This document shows, one piece after another, positions 22,285-33,976 of a stretch of 64,000 bases of DNA. Both the position numbers and the translations under genes were made by a program. Position 1 is the first letter of the stretch. Each line of letters opens with the position of its first letter. This DNA is from Hysterium pulicare CBS 123377 (taxonomy: Eukaryota > Ascomycota > Dothideomycetes > Hysteriales > Hysteriaceae). The notes below the pieces were generated by a model. The model did not search any database and was not told the DNA's origin. It saw nothing but the letters and a program-made list of their open reading frames with translations. The stretch spans positions 62,001-126,000 of the forward strand of contig AJFK01000305.1 of assembly GCA_000467715.1 (NCBI GenBank). Direction: 5' to 3'.

Positions 22285-22938
22285 ACACTCCAGTCTACTA
22301 GCGTTTGGGCGTTTGCATTTGCATTTGCATTTCATGGATAGGAGTATAGCATTTGCAACGGGCGTTTTCTCTAGGTAAGGCATTTTCGACGTAGCATGGA
22401 CCGATGCTCGAGAAGGGCAGGGGTTACATGCCCGAGCTACCAAGTACTATTCAAGACTTGTATTCTTTCTTGTCTTTGATTACCTTTGTACCCATTTTCC
22501 CGGTTGTATTGTGAAGTCTTTTCCAGTCTATGCTCACTGGACCCTACGACTTTTGGAGCTGTTAACGGAGGAGAAATGGGCTGTGGGAAAGGGGTTAATG
22601 CATTGTTGATGAACATCACGATGGGCAAGAGATTGGATTTTCAATAGTTTGCATAGGGGTATGAGAGCTAGCTAAACTTCAGCTCAACCTAATCTACACA
22701 GGTATGTGTAGCGTTCTCTTCCGTAACACCGAACTCTGATGCATGGGAAAAGAAAGAAATTAGAGAGTCATGATCTCTGCCGAAAAGAAATGACTACAAT
22801 AGAGACCTCCATAATCCAGAATAGAAAAAGGGAAAAGAGATGTCGGGGAGTTGCCTTGGTAATGCCGAATCATTTTGCCCATTTCCCGGAGCCCGGTTTG
22901 ATGTTTCTAGCGGGACTTGAAGGTCAAAGCCGTGGGAA
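22285..22938. other. Convergent 3' spacer with short TTTGCA repeat
   Basis: About 650 bases between the USP gene and the small unknown gene. It holds (TTTGCA)3 at 22312-22329 and otherwise no recognisable feature. Confidence 0.4.
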
Positions 22939-23283
22939 CTACTTGATTTGTTGCTTGATCTCCTCAAGCACCTCGCCATTAGTAGGAGTAGGATTATTGG
23001 GCTTAGAGGGCATGTCGAACTCGAGCGCAGCCTTCTTAGTCTTGACGGAGACAATCTGGACCTTGTAGACTGGAGGATCCCCACCGGTCATGAAGGTCTG
23101 GGTAAAGAAGGCGCCCTTGACGGTGGACTTGCCATCGCCATGGCAGCGGCGCCACTTGTTATGCTCCCAGTTGAAGCCTGGAGTCTTCATACCGTCAACG
23201 TACTTCTGGAGTTGCTTGTCAACAGCCTAGAAAAGGGGTTAGGATATACTCGACAATGCCCAGGGGTAGAGTGCACTTACCAT
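22939..23283 (-). CDS. Small basic protein of unknown function, intron right after ATG
   Basis: The coding sequence is a start codon alone (23281-23283), a 54-nt intron with a GTAAGT donor and TTTCTAG acceptor, then 22939-23226, giving about 96 aa. The protein begins MAVDKQLQKYVDGMKTPGFN and contains a WRRCHGDGKSTVKGAFF stretch and a C-terminal NPTPTNGEVLEEIKQQIK. It has no signal peptide or membrane helix and a single Cys. A second, leader intron is likely upstream (donor GTAAGT near 23386, CTAACC branch, TTCACAG acceptor near 23342). The strong splice signals and long clean frame argue that it is real. I do not recognise the family. Confidence 0.6.
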
Positions 23284-23777
23284 GCTGAGTGTGTTTCGAG
23301 AGTCGTAGGTTTGAAGATAGAAGATGAAAGTGGATTCTGTGAACCTGGTTAGTTGCCTACTCCTCAAAGCTGAAGATGAGTTACTTACTCTTGGAGTAGA
23401 GTTGGTAGTTGCTTTAGTTGTTCGGGGGGAGTGTGCTGGGGATACTAGAATTGGAGAGCCAATGCTTGGAGTGTTTTATGGGACTCCATCCTGGTGAATG
23501 TGATGATCGCTGACGCTCACACTGACATTGAAGAATTGGAGTGTGAATTGAAGGCTCATTGTACACGAATACAACAATATGGCTTCACAGTAGCACTTTC
23601 ACCAAATCAGGTACAAAGGTAAGTGACCATTCCCATTCAAGTTAGCTGATTTGATCGCGACCTATTAATTACCTCGTTGCCCCGAAGTCTCCTTCGCAAA
23701 CACTACCCTCCCACAACGCTTTAACAAACATGACTTCTCTTAACTTCACCACAACAACACAACCCACTCCCAAGGTA
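23284..23777. promoter_or_regulatory. Divergent spacer and leader of small unknown gene
   Basis: About 490 bases. It includes the probable 5'-UTR intron (about 23342-23386, minus strand) of the small gene and the promoter of the kinase-fold gene. No other feature seen. Confidence 0.4.
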
Positions 23778-24883
23778 ATGTCCGAACCAAATCGCAAGGG
23801 ACTGCGGAGATTTTTCAGGCAAGTTTCCAATCAAATCGTATCAAGATATCGTGACTGACTTTCAGCAGCTCTCAGCAACTTTCCATGTCCTGCGCATCCA
23901 AAGAAGAATCCTACCGTGTCGGCAACATCATTAGATTACGTATATGCAGGTCATCGTCTCCACCTACACAATGTCGAATTGTGAAAGCAGAAATCATCAA
24001 GCTGTTTGAACCATTCACAATGTCCCCAGTGATGCTCGTTCGCCTGCATTGCCCAGCATCCGGCCTTGATGGCAAGTACATTCTGAAGCTTTATGACCGC
24101 CGCTTCACGTCACAGCTCCGAGAAGAGTTCGATTTTTCAGAATGGTCTCCCGATAAAGACGTCAAGTACCGACAATTCGTGTTTGGTGGCGAAATCTCAG
24201 AGTTTATCGAGAGCCTGAAATCGAACGACTTTGCAGCTCATGAAGAGGGCGATGAGTGGGACGAAATGCATCGAGAAGCATTCTGTCATTTCTTCTGCCA
24301 GAAAATGTATGACGCAGAATCAGAAGTTTACCGTAGGACTGAGGACGTTCAAGGAATTGATGTGCCACGCTTAGTCGCACGCGTCGAGTTGCCAGGATAC
24401 TATGTTTCAAATAATTGCTCTGCGGATACCAGCTTCCACCTCGGCGATTGCTCGGGACTGCTTCTACAATACATCGAGGGGTTTACGCTACAAGACCTCT
24501 ATAAGGCGGAGACTCCTCCGGCACCGCGAGATAGGTGGCAATATATCTGTGACGATGCCGTACGCATAGTCAATGTCATTGGGGACCGAGGCATTCGCAA
24601 TGAAGATTCCAACGTACGCAACACTCTCGTACGCTGGGACCCGATTTCAGAAGAGTACAAAGTCTTCATGATAGACTTTGGGCACTGCGAGCTTCGAAAG
24701 CCAGATGAATCTGACCGAGATTGGAGATACTCTAAAGCGACAACCGATGAAGAAGGCGCGATAGGGGCCACCATGCAGCAGTTCTTGAAGGAGCATCGTG
24801 GCGGCGGGTTTTCCTACCGTAGGTCGGAGACATACGAGCAGCTTGACTGCGACTTCATGATGGAAGATGGTCCCAGAATATGA
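23778..24883 (+). CDS. Kinase-fold (APH/protein-kinase-like) protein of unknown substrate
   Basis: The main exon is 23866-24883. An upstream exon 23778-23818 joins it in frame if a GC-AG intron (GCAAGT donor at 23819, CTGACT branch, TTTCAG acceptor at 23865) is used, giving about 352 aa. Otherwise the ATG at 23885 starts a 332-aa protein. The N-lobe-like part reads VMLVRLHCPASGLDGKYILKLYDRRF, with a lysine where the ATP-binding Lys would be. The C-lobe has a hinge-like SGLLLQYIEGFTLQDLY, a catalytic-loop-like NEDSNVRNTLV that keeps the D-x4-N spacing, and DFG (FMIDFGHCE). This matches the large fungal family of diverged protein-kinase-like proteins. Activity and substrate cannot be told from sequence. 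Confidence 0.7.
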
Positions 24884-25878
24884 GCTGTCATGTTTCCACT
24901 CTTTCAGGGCTTCTCTTTGACTTCGTAGGATCTATTTTAGTCGTGTGCAACTACACGCTCGTTGGGGAGCGCAGGGTCCGATAGGGCTCATTCTAGAACG
25001 CGTTGCAGCATACGTTCGTAGAAATCTTAGCTACTTAAAACATTGCACTCTTGCCCAGCATATAATGCCAGGCAAAGGGCCGTCTGATGGCGGGGGTGAT
25101 GCGTTATCTTAATTGAAATCACGTGCGCACGCGTGGCTGCCTGATCACAACTTTGGTTCGGCTTGCCTCTGATGAGAGGGGAAGCCGTCTTTCGTGACTT
25201 GTACACTGTGCTCATCACACCCTCTTTGACACTTTCTCTGCATTTCCTCTGTTCTGAAAGGCGCATTTGCTTTTTTTGTCGCGCCTCGGTCGCGCCGCGA
25301 TCGATCTGATTGTTCCTCCCGCACACGCCAGTGGCAAACAAGTCAGGGGTGCTATCTGTAGCACTCCACCGCAGGAGTAAGTTCAAACCTATCATATTTT
25401 CACTTTTCACCTCTGCGCCGTCAAAACGCTCCTCTCCCCTCGACGTCTCCCTTTTTGCCTTCACTTTTGCGTGAAATCCATTCACCCTCTATTGTTTCAC
25501 AATCCCATTGTTCGACAATGAGGCGAAACGGCAGTCGAGGCTCAGGCCGAATGAAAGACTCGGATACTATTCACGTCAATACTGCATTTCCGTCTTGTAA
25601 TTCACACTTTGTATAATTCACCTCACCAGATCACTGACACACTTCCAGTCGAAAAACTCATTCGAGGGCCCTCACCGAAACCGCAGCCTCCGAAACCACA
25701 GCGTGCTCGAAACACCCGTACATCCAACAAAGTTGTCGCCGACAACTCTAAAGACATCGAAGAAGACTCTAGCGAGCTGAGCGAAGAACACCTTAGTGAA
25801 ACCACTGAGGCATCAATCTTTGAGATATCTGGTGCAAAAATACAACGAAGGACCCTCAAGGAGGTTTGCATCCCGGTG
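24884..25878. other. Spacer upstream of RAD16
   Basis: About 1 kb. The RAD16 frame is open from 25609 to the chosen ATG but holds no ATG. Another short frame starts at the ATG at 25518. A missed first RAD16 exon is possible. No repeats seen. Confidence 0.35.
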
Positions 25879-28765
25879 ATGGCTCGACCCAAAGCCTCGA
25901 AGAGCAAAGCTCCCGTGGAGGAGGCTACGTCAAATAAAGCATCTGCCAATGCCTTGTCATCAGTTGGCTCTCCTTCTCTCGACGAATCATCCGAGTACGA
26001 GACTCCTGGCACCAGCATCTCCAACACTCCAATTCTATCAGCAGGTCGCAAAAATACCATACCCACGCGAAACAACTCTCGCCTTGGGATAAACACAATG
26101 GCTTCGTTCGGTCGAAAGCGATCGCGCCTCGCTATTCCTGACAGCGATGATGAAGAGGAAATGGATATCGATATGTCGGCTGATGCGCAGCTGGCGGCTA
26201 GGCTGCAAGAGGAAGAATACGCCAATGCAGACATTGGAGTTAGCAGCAGCAGCAGCAGCGGCAGCAAAGCAAGCAGTCATAAGCGTGCAAAGACTGGCTA
26301 TGAAGGTTATAAGCCTAGGGATGCCATTGAATCTGATGTTGAAGACGAGCTTGAGATGGAAGCTTCAATTTCTTCGAAATACAAAGGCAAAGGCAAAGGT
26401 CGAGCTACGGCGCCTACGCCATCACAAGCTCGATCATCCCGATCCGCTTGCTCGAGTGCTAAGAAAGCAATGTCTCGCCTTGGAAATGATCAATACTCGG
26501 ATGCAGGCTCTGGTGACGACGAGGACTTTGACCCGGACACAGATTTCGATCCTGACGACGACGAAGTTGTTGTCCTGGAGAGCGATAGCGAAGATGATCA
26601 GCCTCTCATCGTGGCCTCTGCATCTAGGGCCAACGCATCTCAACTTAATGCGGCGAGACCTGCTAAGACACACAATCGCCGCCGAGACCGTTCGCCTGCA
26701 TCGAGACGACGGGACGCAAATCGAAGCAGGCGCTTTCAGCATATCGCCGATCGCTGGGAGAGGAAACGAGCCATGAATCGCGAGAAAGCCGAGGAGAATC
26801 ACCCAAAGCTCCTCTCTATGTGGGATGATCTCAAAGCTGTTCCAGTTCTTGATGTTCAGCAGGCTGAACAACCTAAGTCTATCTCGCGTAAGCTCAAGTC
26901 ATTCCAACTTGAGGGTCTCTCGTGGATGACGAGACAAGAGAGGACCATGTACAAAGGAGGCCTTCTCGGTGACGAGATGGGGATGGGCAAGACTATTCAA
27001 GCCGTCTCCCTTATCATGTCAGATTATCCCGCCAAACAGCCAACCTTGGTTGTTGTCCCGCCTGTTGCTCTTATGCAGTGGTCTAACGAAATCCGCGAGT
27101 ACACCGACGGCAAATTGAAAGTTCTAGTCTATCACGGTACCAACACCAAATCGAAGAAGATGACCGTGAAAGAACTCAAAAAATTCGATGTCATCATGGT
27201 CTCTTACAACAGCCTGGAGTCCCTCCATCGAAAGGAGACCAAGGGTTGGTCCCGCGGAGAAGACATAGTCAAGGAGGCTTCCCCTCTTCATACCATCAAA
27301 TATCACCGTCTTATCCTCGATGAGGCCCACAGCATCAAGTCCCGTACGACTGGTGTTGCGAAGGCTTGCTTTGCCTTGAAAGGCGACTACAAATGGTGCT
27401 TGTCTGGTACTCCCGTCCAAAACCGTATCGGAGAATTCTTCTCACTTCTACGCTTTCTTGAAGTTCGTCCCTTCGCGGACTATTTCTGCCGATCCTGCGA
27501 CTGTGAGCAGCTCCACTGGCAGATTGATGAGGAGCACAAGTGCGTGCACTGCAACCATGGCATGTCGGAGCATATCTCCGTCTTCAATCAGGAGCTGCTC
27601 AACCCGATCACTGGCGATGACCCGGAGCTCCGCGAAGGAGCTCTTGAGAAGCTCCATATGATCACTGCTCGTATTATGCTACGCCGCATGAAGCGGGATC
27701 ATACTAATTCTATGGAGCTTCCTCCGAAAGAGGTTGTCATTCATAACGAGTTCTTCAGTGATGTTGAGCGAGATTTCTCGTCCTCCATCATGACTAATTC
27801 CACCAGGAAGTTCGATACGTATGTGGCTCAAGGTGTCATGCTCAATAATTACGCCAACATCTTTGGACTCATTATGCAGATGCGTCAGGTTGCCAATCAC
27901 CCTGATTTGCTCCTGAAGAAACACACTGAGGGCGGCCAAAATGTCCTTGTCTGCAACATCTGTGACGAGCCAGCCGAAGAAGCTATTCGCTCCCGTTGTA
28001 ATCACGAGTTCTGCCGCGCTTGCGTTAAGGACTACATTGACACTTGCGAGGCATCGGGTTCTGATGCTGACTGCCCTCGTTGCCATATCGCTCTTACTAT
28101 CGACTTGGAGCAGCCGGACATCGAGCAAGATGAGGAACAGGTCAAGAAAAATTCAATCATCAACCGTATCAAGATGGAGAACTGGACTTCCTCGACCAAG
28201 ATCGAAATGCTTGTCTACGACCTCTATAAGCTTCGCAGCAAGAAACAGACCCTGAAGTCGATTGTCTTCAGTCAGTTTACTTCGATGCTTCAGCTCATTG
28301 AGTGGCGTCTTCGTCGCGCTGGCTTCAATACTGTCATGCTTGACGGTAGCATGACACCTGCCCAGCGCCAGAAGAGCATCGAGTACTTCATGAATAATTC
28401 TGACGTTGAAGTCTTCCTTGTGTCCCTCAAAGCCGGTGGCGTTGCTCTCAACCTCACCGAGGCTTCGAGGGTGTTCATCGTAGATCCGTAAGTCTGAACC
28501 TAACAAGTCGCTCTGGATCCAGCTAACACGTAACAGATGGTGGAATCCCGCTGCTGAATGGCAATCTGCCGATCGTTGCCATCGTATCGGTCAGAAGCGT
28601 CCTTGTGTTATCACTAGACTCTGTATTGAGGACAGTGTCGAATCTCGCATGGTCATGTTGCAGGAGAAGAAGGCGGCGATGATTGCAGGCACCGTCAATA
28701 ATGACAAGGTAGCTATGGAAAAGTTGACTCCAGAGGACCTGCAGTTCCTCTTCAGAGGTTCTTAA
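25879..28765 (+). CDS. RAD16: Nucleotide-excision-repair SNF2 ATPase RAD16
   Basis: Two exons (25879-28487, 28537-28765) give about 945 aa. The N-terminal 260 residues are acidic and Ser-rich with nuclear-signal-like KR clusters. The SNF2 ATPase follows: [16 protein letters not shown] (Walker A), LDEAHSIK (DEAH box) and [10 protein letters not shown] Cys-rich insert [11 protein letters not shown]...HKCVHCNHG and the C3HC4 [24 protein letters not shown]...CPRC sit between the helicase lobes, the hallmark of Rad16/Rad5. Lobe 2 ends [14 protein letters not shown]. With Rad7, Rad16 drives global-genome repair of UV lesions in silent chromatin and acts with a cullin E3. The start at 25879 ([10 protein letters not shown]) is the first ATG in frame. 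Confidence 0.93.
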
Positions 28766-29782
28766 TCTCTATGAGTTTCGGTGCAGATGGTATGGGCGGC
28801 GTGTTGACGGTAAGGGAGACAAGCTGTTCCAGGACGGACCAAGCTGGGCTTCCGCCAAAGTCCAATCGATACTGAAAGCATCACATACATCCTACAGCAT
28901 ACGGTATTCATGAGCGAAAAGTACGCAATTACAGCCTATGGGATTCTTCTACCTCGCTAGATTTGCTTTTAGGCATTCAGCGCTAAAAACCGCACTTGTA
29001 TTCAAATAAATAGTTTACCCCGTAACAATGAGTATATGGTACAAATTCCATCTCTCGTGATCATTTCGGCGATTAAAGTGCAGGAGTACAGTTCCGTTCC
29101 AAATAATGACGATTGTGTGGGTCAACCCCGGATTTTCGTCTGCGGAGGCTAACTGCAACACTAGCGCCACCGGGGTATCGTGAGATGAAGCTTCCCGAGC
29201 CTTAGCATCTTCGCCATCCCACCTGCATTATGCATGTAAGGCCCACGATGAAGGAAAGCAAACAAAACATGCATTCTACCTCAGGAGTTGGTGCGCGGAG
29301 CAGTAGGTTAGCCTCCTATTGATGGCATCACCCATCCAGTCACAGAGTCTTGGTTCCATTCACCTTGCGACAACAGCACAACAACGGCTTCCGACATCGT
29401 AAGTCAAACATGTTCTGTTCGCCATGGAGGACAAACTCTCTTCTATTGTTGTATATTTACATGCCGGGAGCCCGAGGAGATGGTGAACTTTGAGGGTCCT
29501 TGTACCTAATGGTTACGTTAAAGAAACTATGCTCGGTCACGGCGCATCATCTGGTCCACGATGCGCCGGCTATGATCGTCATACCAGGCACCGGAAGTCG
29601 TGATTCACTGTACTGCGTGTTTTGCGTGTCTCGCAGTGTCTTTCCTTCCATTTTCTACTACCTGCGGTAAATCTCGGAAATGGTGCCCTTCTCCGTGCCT
29701 GCCTCTTATAATATGTAATTTCCTTGCCAACTATATTCTATGATGCCTCGTTCATGGCTTTGTCAACACCGCATCCTTCAAA
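28766..29782. other. Spacer between RAD16 and HPP gene
   Basis: About 1 kb. A TATAATATG stretch near 29706 could act as a promoter element for the HPP gene. Nothing else recognised. Confidence 0.3.
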
Positions 29783-30828
29783 ATGCCATCATCATGGGCA
29801 AATAACTGGAATATTGACATAGATCAATACCTCAATCGTTACGTTCCCTCGTCACGACTTCATCGTCTACCGGCCCCCATTTCCAGATTTTTGGGATACC
29901 GAAAAGAGCCCGAACAAGATGTCGGAAATATTATCGCTGCCTTCTGGTCCTTCGTCGGGACAGTTTGCGGACTTGCTGTCGTTGTTGCCATCTTCAACAA
30001 CAGCCCGTTAATACAGGCGGATCGCCCTCCAGCTTTGGTCGCAAGCTTTGTTAGACTCTCTTCTTCCAATTTCACTTCTTTGTCTGTGTCAGCCTAACAT
30101 ATGTTAAGGGTGCCTCGGCAATCCTTGAATACAATGCCGTCAAATCACCTCTAGGCATGCCGCGAAATGCACTGTTCGGCCATACCATCTCGGCCATCAT
30201 CGGGGTTGGTATAACGAAACTCTTCCGCCTTCGATCAGACTTCGAGAAGATCAAATGGATAGCTGGAGCAGTTTCATGCAGTGCTGCCTCAGTGGCTATG
30301 CTGCTTACCAACACTGTCCATCCTCCGGGCGGAGCATCTGCTGTGCTTGCTGCCACTCTGCCAGCGATTACAGATATGGGATGGAACTTCGTCGGACTCG
30401 TGGTGCTGGGCACATTACTTATGGTCTTGGTTGGATTAATCACGAATAACATTCAGCGCCAATTTCCACTATATTGGTGGACGCCTCAAGATTTAAGGAA
30501 CGAGAAAGAGGTGGATATCGAACATCGACCTGGTGGCAAAGGCTTGACCGACCCTAAATTTGAGGAGACTGATGTTGCGCATGATGAGAAGCCCAGATCT
30601 ATTAGGATCTCTGCGTCTGGAGTTCTGGTACTAGGTGGTATGTCCTTGAATCCAGAAGAGGCGGAGCTGTTGGAGAGATTGAGCGAGAGGCTTCGAAATG
30701 CGAAAGATATGGATGAAGATGAACTGAAGTCTTCGTCAAGTTCGAGTACTGGGTGTACGAGGAGTCTTAACCAACGCCAGAGAAGCAGAAGCGATAGTAC
30801 TGGCGCCATACTCAATCAAATTTCATGA
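29783..30828 (+). CDS. HPP-family integral membrane protein
   Basis: Two exons (29783-30049, 30109-30828; donor GTTAGA, branch CCTAAC) give about 328 aa. Hydrophobic helices start around residue 55. The HPP signature is TNTVHPPGGASAVLA, and the junction-spanning segment SFGASAILEYNAVKSPLGMPRN is also typical. A hydrophilic, Ser/Arg-rich cytoplasmic tail follows from about residue 225. Plant and cyanobacterial HPP proteins transport nitrite. The role of the fungal branch is not established, so anion or nitrite transport is only a family-based possibility. The ATG at 29783 opens the first clean frame. Confidence 0.85.
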
Positions 30829-31532
30829 TATTATCCTGTTGTACCGCTGTACCGCTGAACTACTTTCATTGTACAATATTTAATCATCTTCCAACTTTCT
30901 GATTCACGGCGGGTGTCAATATTTGTGGTGCTACGAAAACCCTTCGCTGTACGAGTCCAGACGGTACTTATTCCATATAATATCTTCAGAATAACCCCGA
31001 CAGTGGCAACTGGCTTTCAAGCCTTGTACACAGTCTAAACTGACTCTGTAGGCGGGCAGTAAAGCAGGTGGGAGGCGCAGACCCTCCGAGAACAACGAAC
31101 TATGACACGCCTTGTGATTCATTCATGACTAGAACGGTTCGTCACATTGTGAATAGACATCGCTTCATGCCAATTCAGAATACCCTGAAATGATGTGACT
31201 CCGCATGCAAAGACAACGAAATGCTTCGATATGATTGGCTGACTGTTTTCACCTTCGCCACAAGGAAAAGCTAAAATTGTTCTTCAACGAAAAAGCTGCG
31301 AGGTATTGTTCCGCCTTTTGTCTACCTACAACCTCTTTTGCAACCCTTCTCACTATCCTGTGACGATTGCAGCCCTTCAGCAGTAATCCCACAGAACTGT
31401 CGCTTCATTTTCTTTAAATCGTCGAGCGCCGCGGCCTATCGATAACGAGCCCCCACCAGACAAGAGTGCCCTCTAACCTCCAACACAAATTTTCGTCAAC
31501 CTAAACCACCTCTCTTCTACAAAACACACAAC
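30829..31532. promoter_or_regulatory. Spacer and promoter/leader of ARB1
   Basis: About 700 bases. The last 200 are CT-rich with several CAACC/AACCTC words, as in leaders of highly expressed fungal genes. No TATA box seen. Confidence 0.4.
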
Positions 31533-33513
31533 ATGGTATCTGCCTCAAAAGCCGCCCGTCAGGCTAAGCGTGCCGCCGATGGCAAAGAGCCCAAGAAGAC
31601 GCTTGCCTCTAAGGCTTCCTCCAAGGCCGCCTCAAAGAATGCTTCCAAGGCATCATCCGTCAACGGAGATGACGAGCCACTTCAGGACGCAGAGGATCTC
31701 GACGAAGGTGTGAGCGAAGAGGTCAAGAAGTTAACCCTACAAGAAGACAAACATGGATTGTCAGATCGAGTCACCACCGGCGTATTGGCTTCTCTCGAGG
31801 CCAGTCGCGATGTTAAGATTACTTCCGCCTCGCTTGTCTTTCACGGCAAGGTGCTTTTCAACGATACCACGATTGAAGTCAACTATGGACGTCGATACGG
31901 TCTACTCGGTGAAAACGGCTGTGGCAAGTCCACACTGCTCAAGGCTATCGACAAGCGAGAGTTTCCGTTCCCCGAGCACGTCGATATCTACTTGCTCAAC
32001 GAAGGCGCTCCTCCAAGTGATCTGGGAGCATTGGAATGGGTTGTCACAGAAGCCCAAAATGAGTTGGCGAGATTGGAGAAGTTGGCAGAGACCATCCTTG
32101 AAAATGATGGGCCAGAGTCACCTCTGTTAGACGAATTATATGAGGTTTGTGGGCTAAATATTCCCTTACCTTGACGTGGCTAACATCAAAACAGAGAATG
32201 GAAGGCATGGATCCCTCGACTTTCCAAACTCGCGCGTCCCTCATTCTCACGGGTCTTGGTTTCAACAAGAAAACTATCAACAAGAAGACAAAGGACATGT
32301 CCGGTGGATGGCGAATGAGAGTCGCTTTGGGCAAAGCCCTGTTTGTCAAGCCTTCCCTCCTCCTTCTGGATGACCCAACCGCACATTTGGATTTGGAAGC
32401 TTGTGTGTGGCTAGAGGAATACATGAAGAAGTGGGACCGCACATTGATCCTTGTATCTCACAGTATGGACTTTTTGAACGGTGTCTGCACAAACATGATC
32501 GATATGCGCCAAAAACAACTTCTCTACTATGGCGGTAACTACGACTCGTACATGAAGACTAGGACCGAACAGGAAATCAATCAGATGAAGGCATACGAGA
32601 AGCAACAAGATGAAATAAAGCATATCAAGAAGTTCATTGCCTCAGCTGGTACATACGCCAACTTAGTTAGGCAAGCCAAGTCCCGACAAAAAATTCTCGA
32701 CAAGATGGAGGCAGACGGCTTCATCCAACCCGTTGTTTCCGACCGCGTCTTTACTTTCCGATTTGCTGATGTGGAGAAGCTTCCACCTCCTGTCCTATCT
32801 CTTGACGATGTCACATTCTCCTATTCAGGAAAGCAAGAAGACAATCTGTACGAAAACCTTGATTTCGGCGTAGATATGGACTCCCGAACGGCTCTCGTCG
32901 GACCTAACGGTGTTGGTAAATCAACGTTGCTACGTATCTTCACTGGCAAGCTCTCTCCAACAGCGGGGACTGTCTCTCGGCACACTCACTTGAAGTTGGG
33001 AATGTACAGCCAGCACTCTGCTGATCAACTCGATCTTACCAAGTCTGCTCTCGACTTTGTTCGAGACAAATACTCCAGCCAAAGCCAGGATTATCAATAC
33101 TGGAGACAGCAACTTGGCCGTTATGGACTGAGCGGAGAGTCTCAGACTTCCAAAATGGCTACTCTATCTGATGGTCAAAAGAGCAGAATCGTCTTCGCTT
33201 TGTTGGCTATCGAAGGGCCTAACATGCTCCTCCTTGACGAACCCACTAATGGTTTAGATATTCCGACTATTGATAGTTTGGCAGATGCCATCAACGCATT
33301 CAGTGGAGGTGTTGTCGTAGTCTCTCACGATTTCAGGTAAGAATTGCACGCCTGCTTTGATTGGAGCTTTCGCTAACTTTTATTAGATTACTTGACAAGA
33401 TTGCCAAGGACATCATGGTATGTGAGAATAAGACGGTACGACGATGGGGTGGCAGTATCGGAGACTATAAGAACCATCTCCGAAAGAAGATGCTCTCTAC
33501 TGGCTCTGTGTAA
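31533..33513 (+). CDS. ARB1: ABC-F ATPase ARB1, ribosome biogenesis
   Basis: Three exons (31533-32144, 32195-33336, 33387-33513) give about 626 aa. A Lys/Ala/Ser-rich N-terminal tail precedes two ABC domains. ABC1 has Walker [10 protein letters not shown], signature MSGGWRMR and Walker [16 protein letters not shown]2 has Walker [10 protein letters not shown], signature LSDGQKSR and [19 protein letters not shown] in the first domain is the normal Arb1 form, not a mutation. No membrane helices are present. Arb1 shuttles between nucleus and cytoplasm and helps 40S and 60S maturation. The C-terminal frame ends [17 protein letters not shown] after two small introns. Confidence 0.95.
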
Positions 33514-33976
33514 GTGGCGAGGGGACAAAAGTGCGGATAGAAAATGCCAGCTCTCCGTTGAAGGAGCATAATGAAAGCGAAAAACTGGTAGACCTGGTGG
33601 CATGGTTTAGGATAGTTCTGAATGCCAGGCCAGGAGTTCCGCGGGACCGTTTCAGTGCCTCTATGAAGGATGAGGCATCTGGATCTTGCGTATCATGACA
33701 CGGCATTGGGCTTTAGAGGCGTTAAATAGATTCGTGTTTCTAAATCAGTACATGGTTGACCGGCGCGTATAAGATTGTATCTGCTTTTACATTTGCATGT
33801 TCATTTGATATGTTGTAGATCGTAAATGACCACATGGTGATCTGTGCCTCACCCCACGTCACATATCCACTTTGTACTTTAGATTCCAACGAACAACCCA
33901 CTCCTTTCACCTACTGCAGGAATGCTGCAGATAGAGATCTAGAGATCGAGTCAGCTACTGCAGAAGTTAAGAAACC
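33514..33976. other. Spacer between ARB1 and FYV10/GID9
   Basis: About 460 bases covering the ARB1 3' region and the FYV10 promoter. Nothing recognised. Confidence 0.35.

Noticed and set aside
26147-26776. 209-codon frame inside RAD16
   Set aside because: Out-of-frame shadow of the low-complexity RAD16 N-terminus.
32350-32400. DDPTAHLD in ARB1 as a damaged Walker B
   Set aside because: This is the normal sequence of the first ABC domain in Arb1 proteins.
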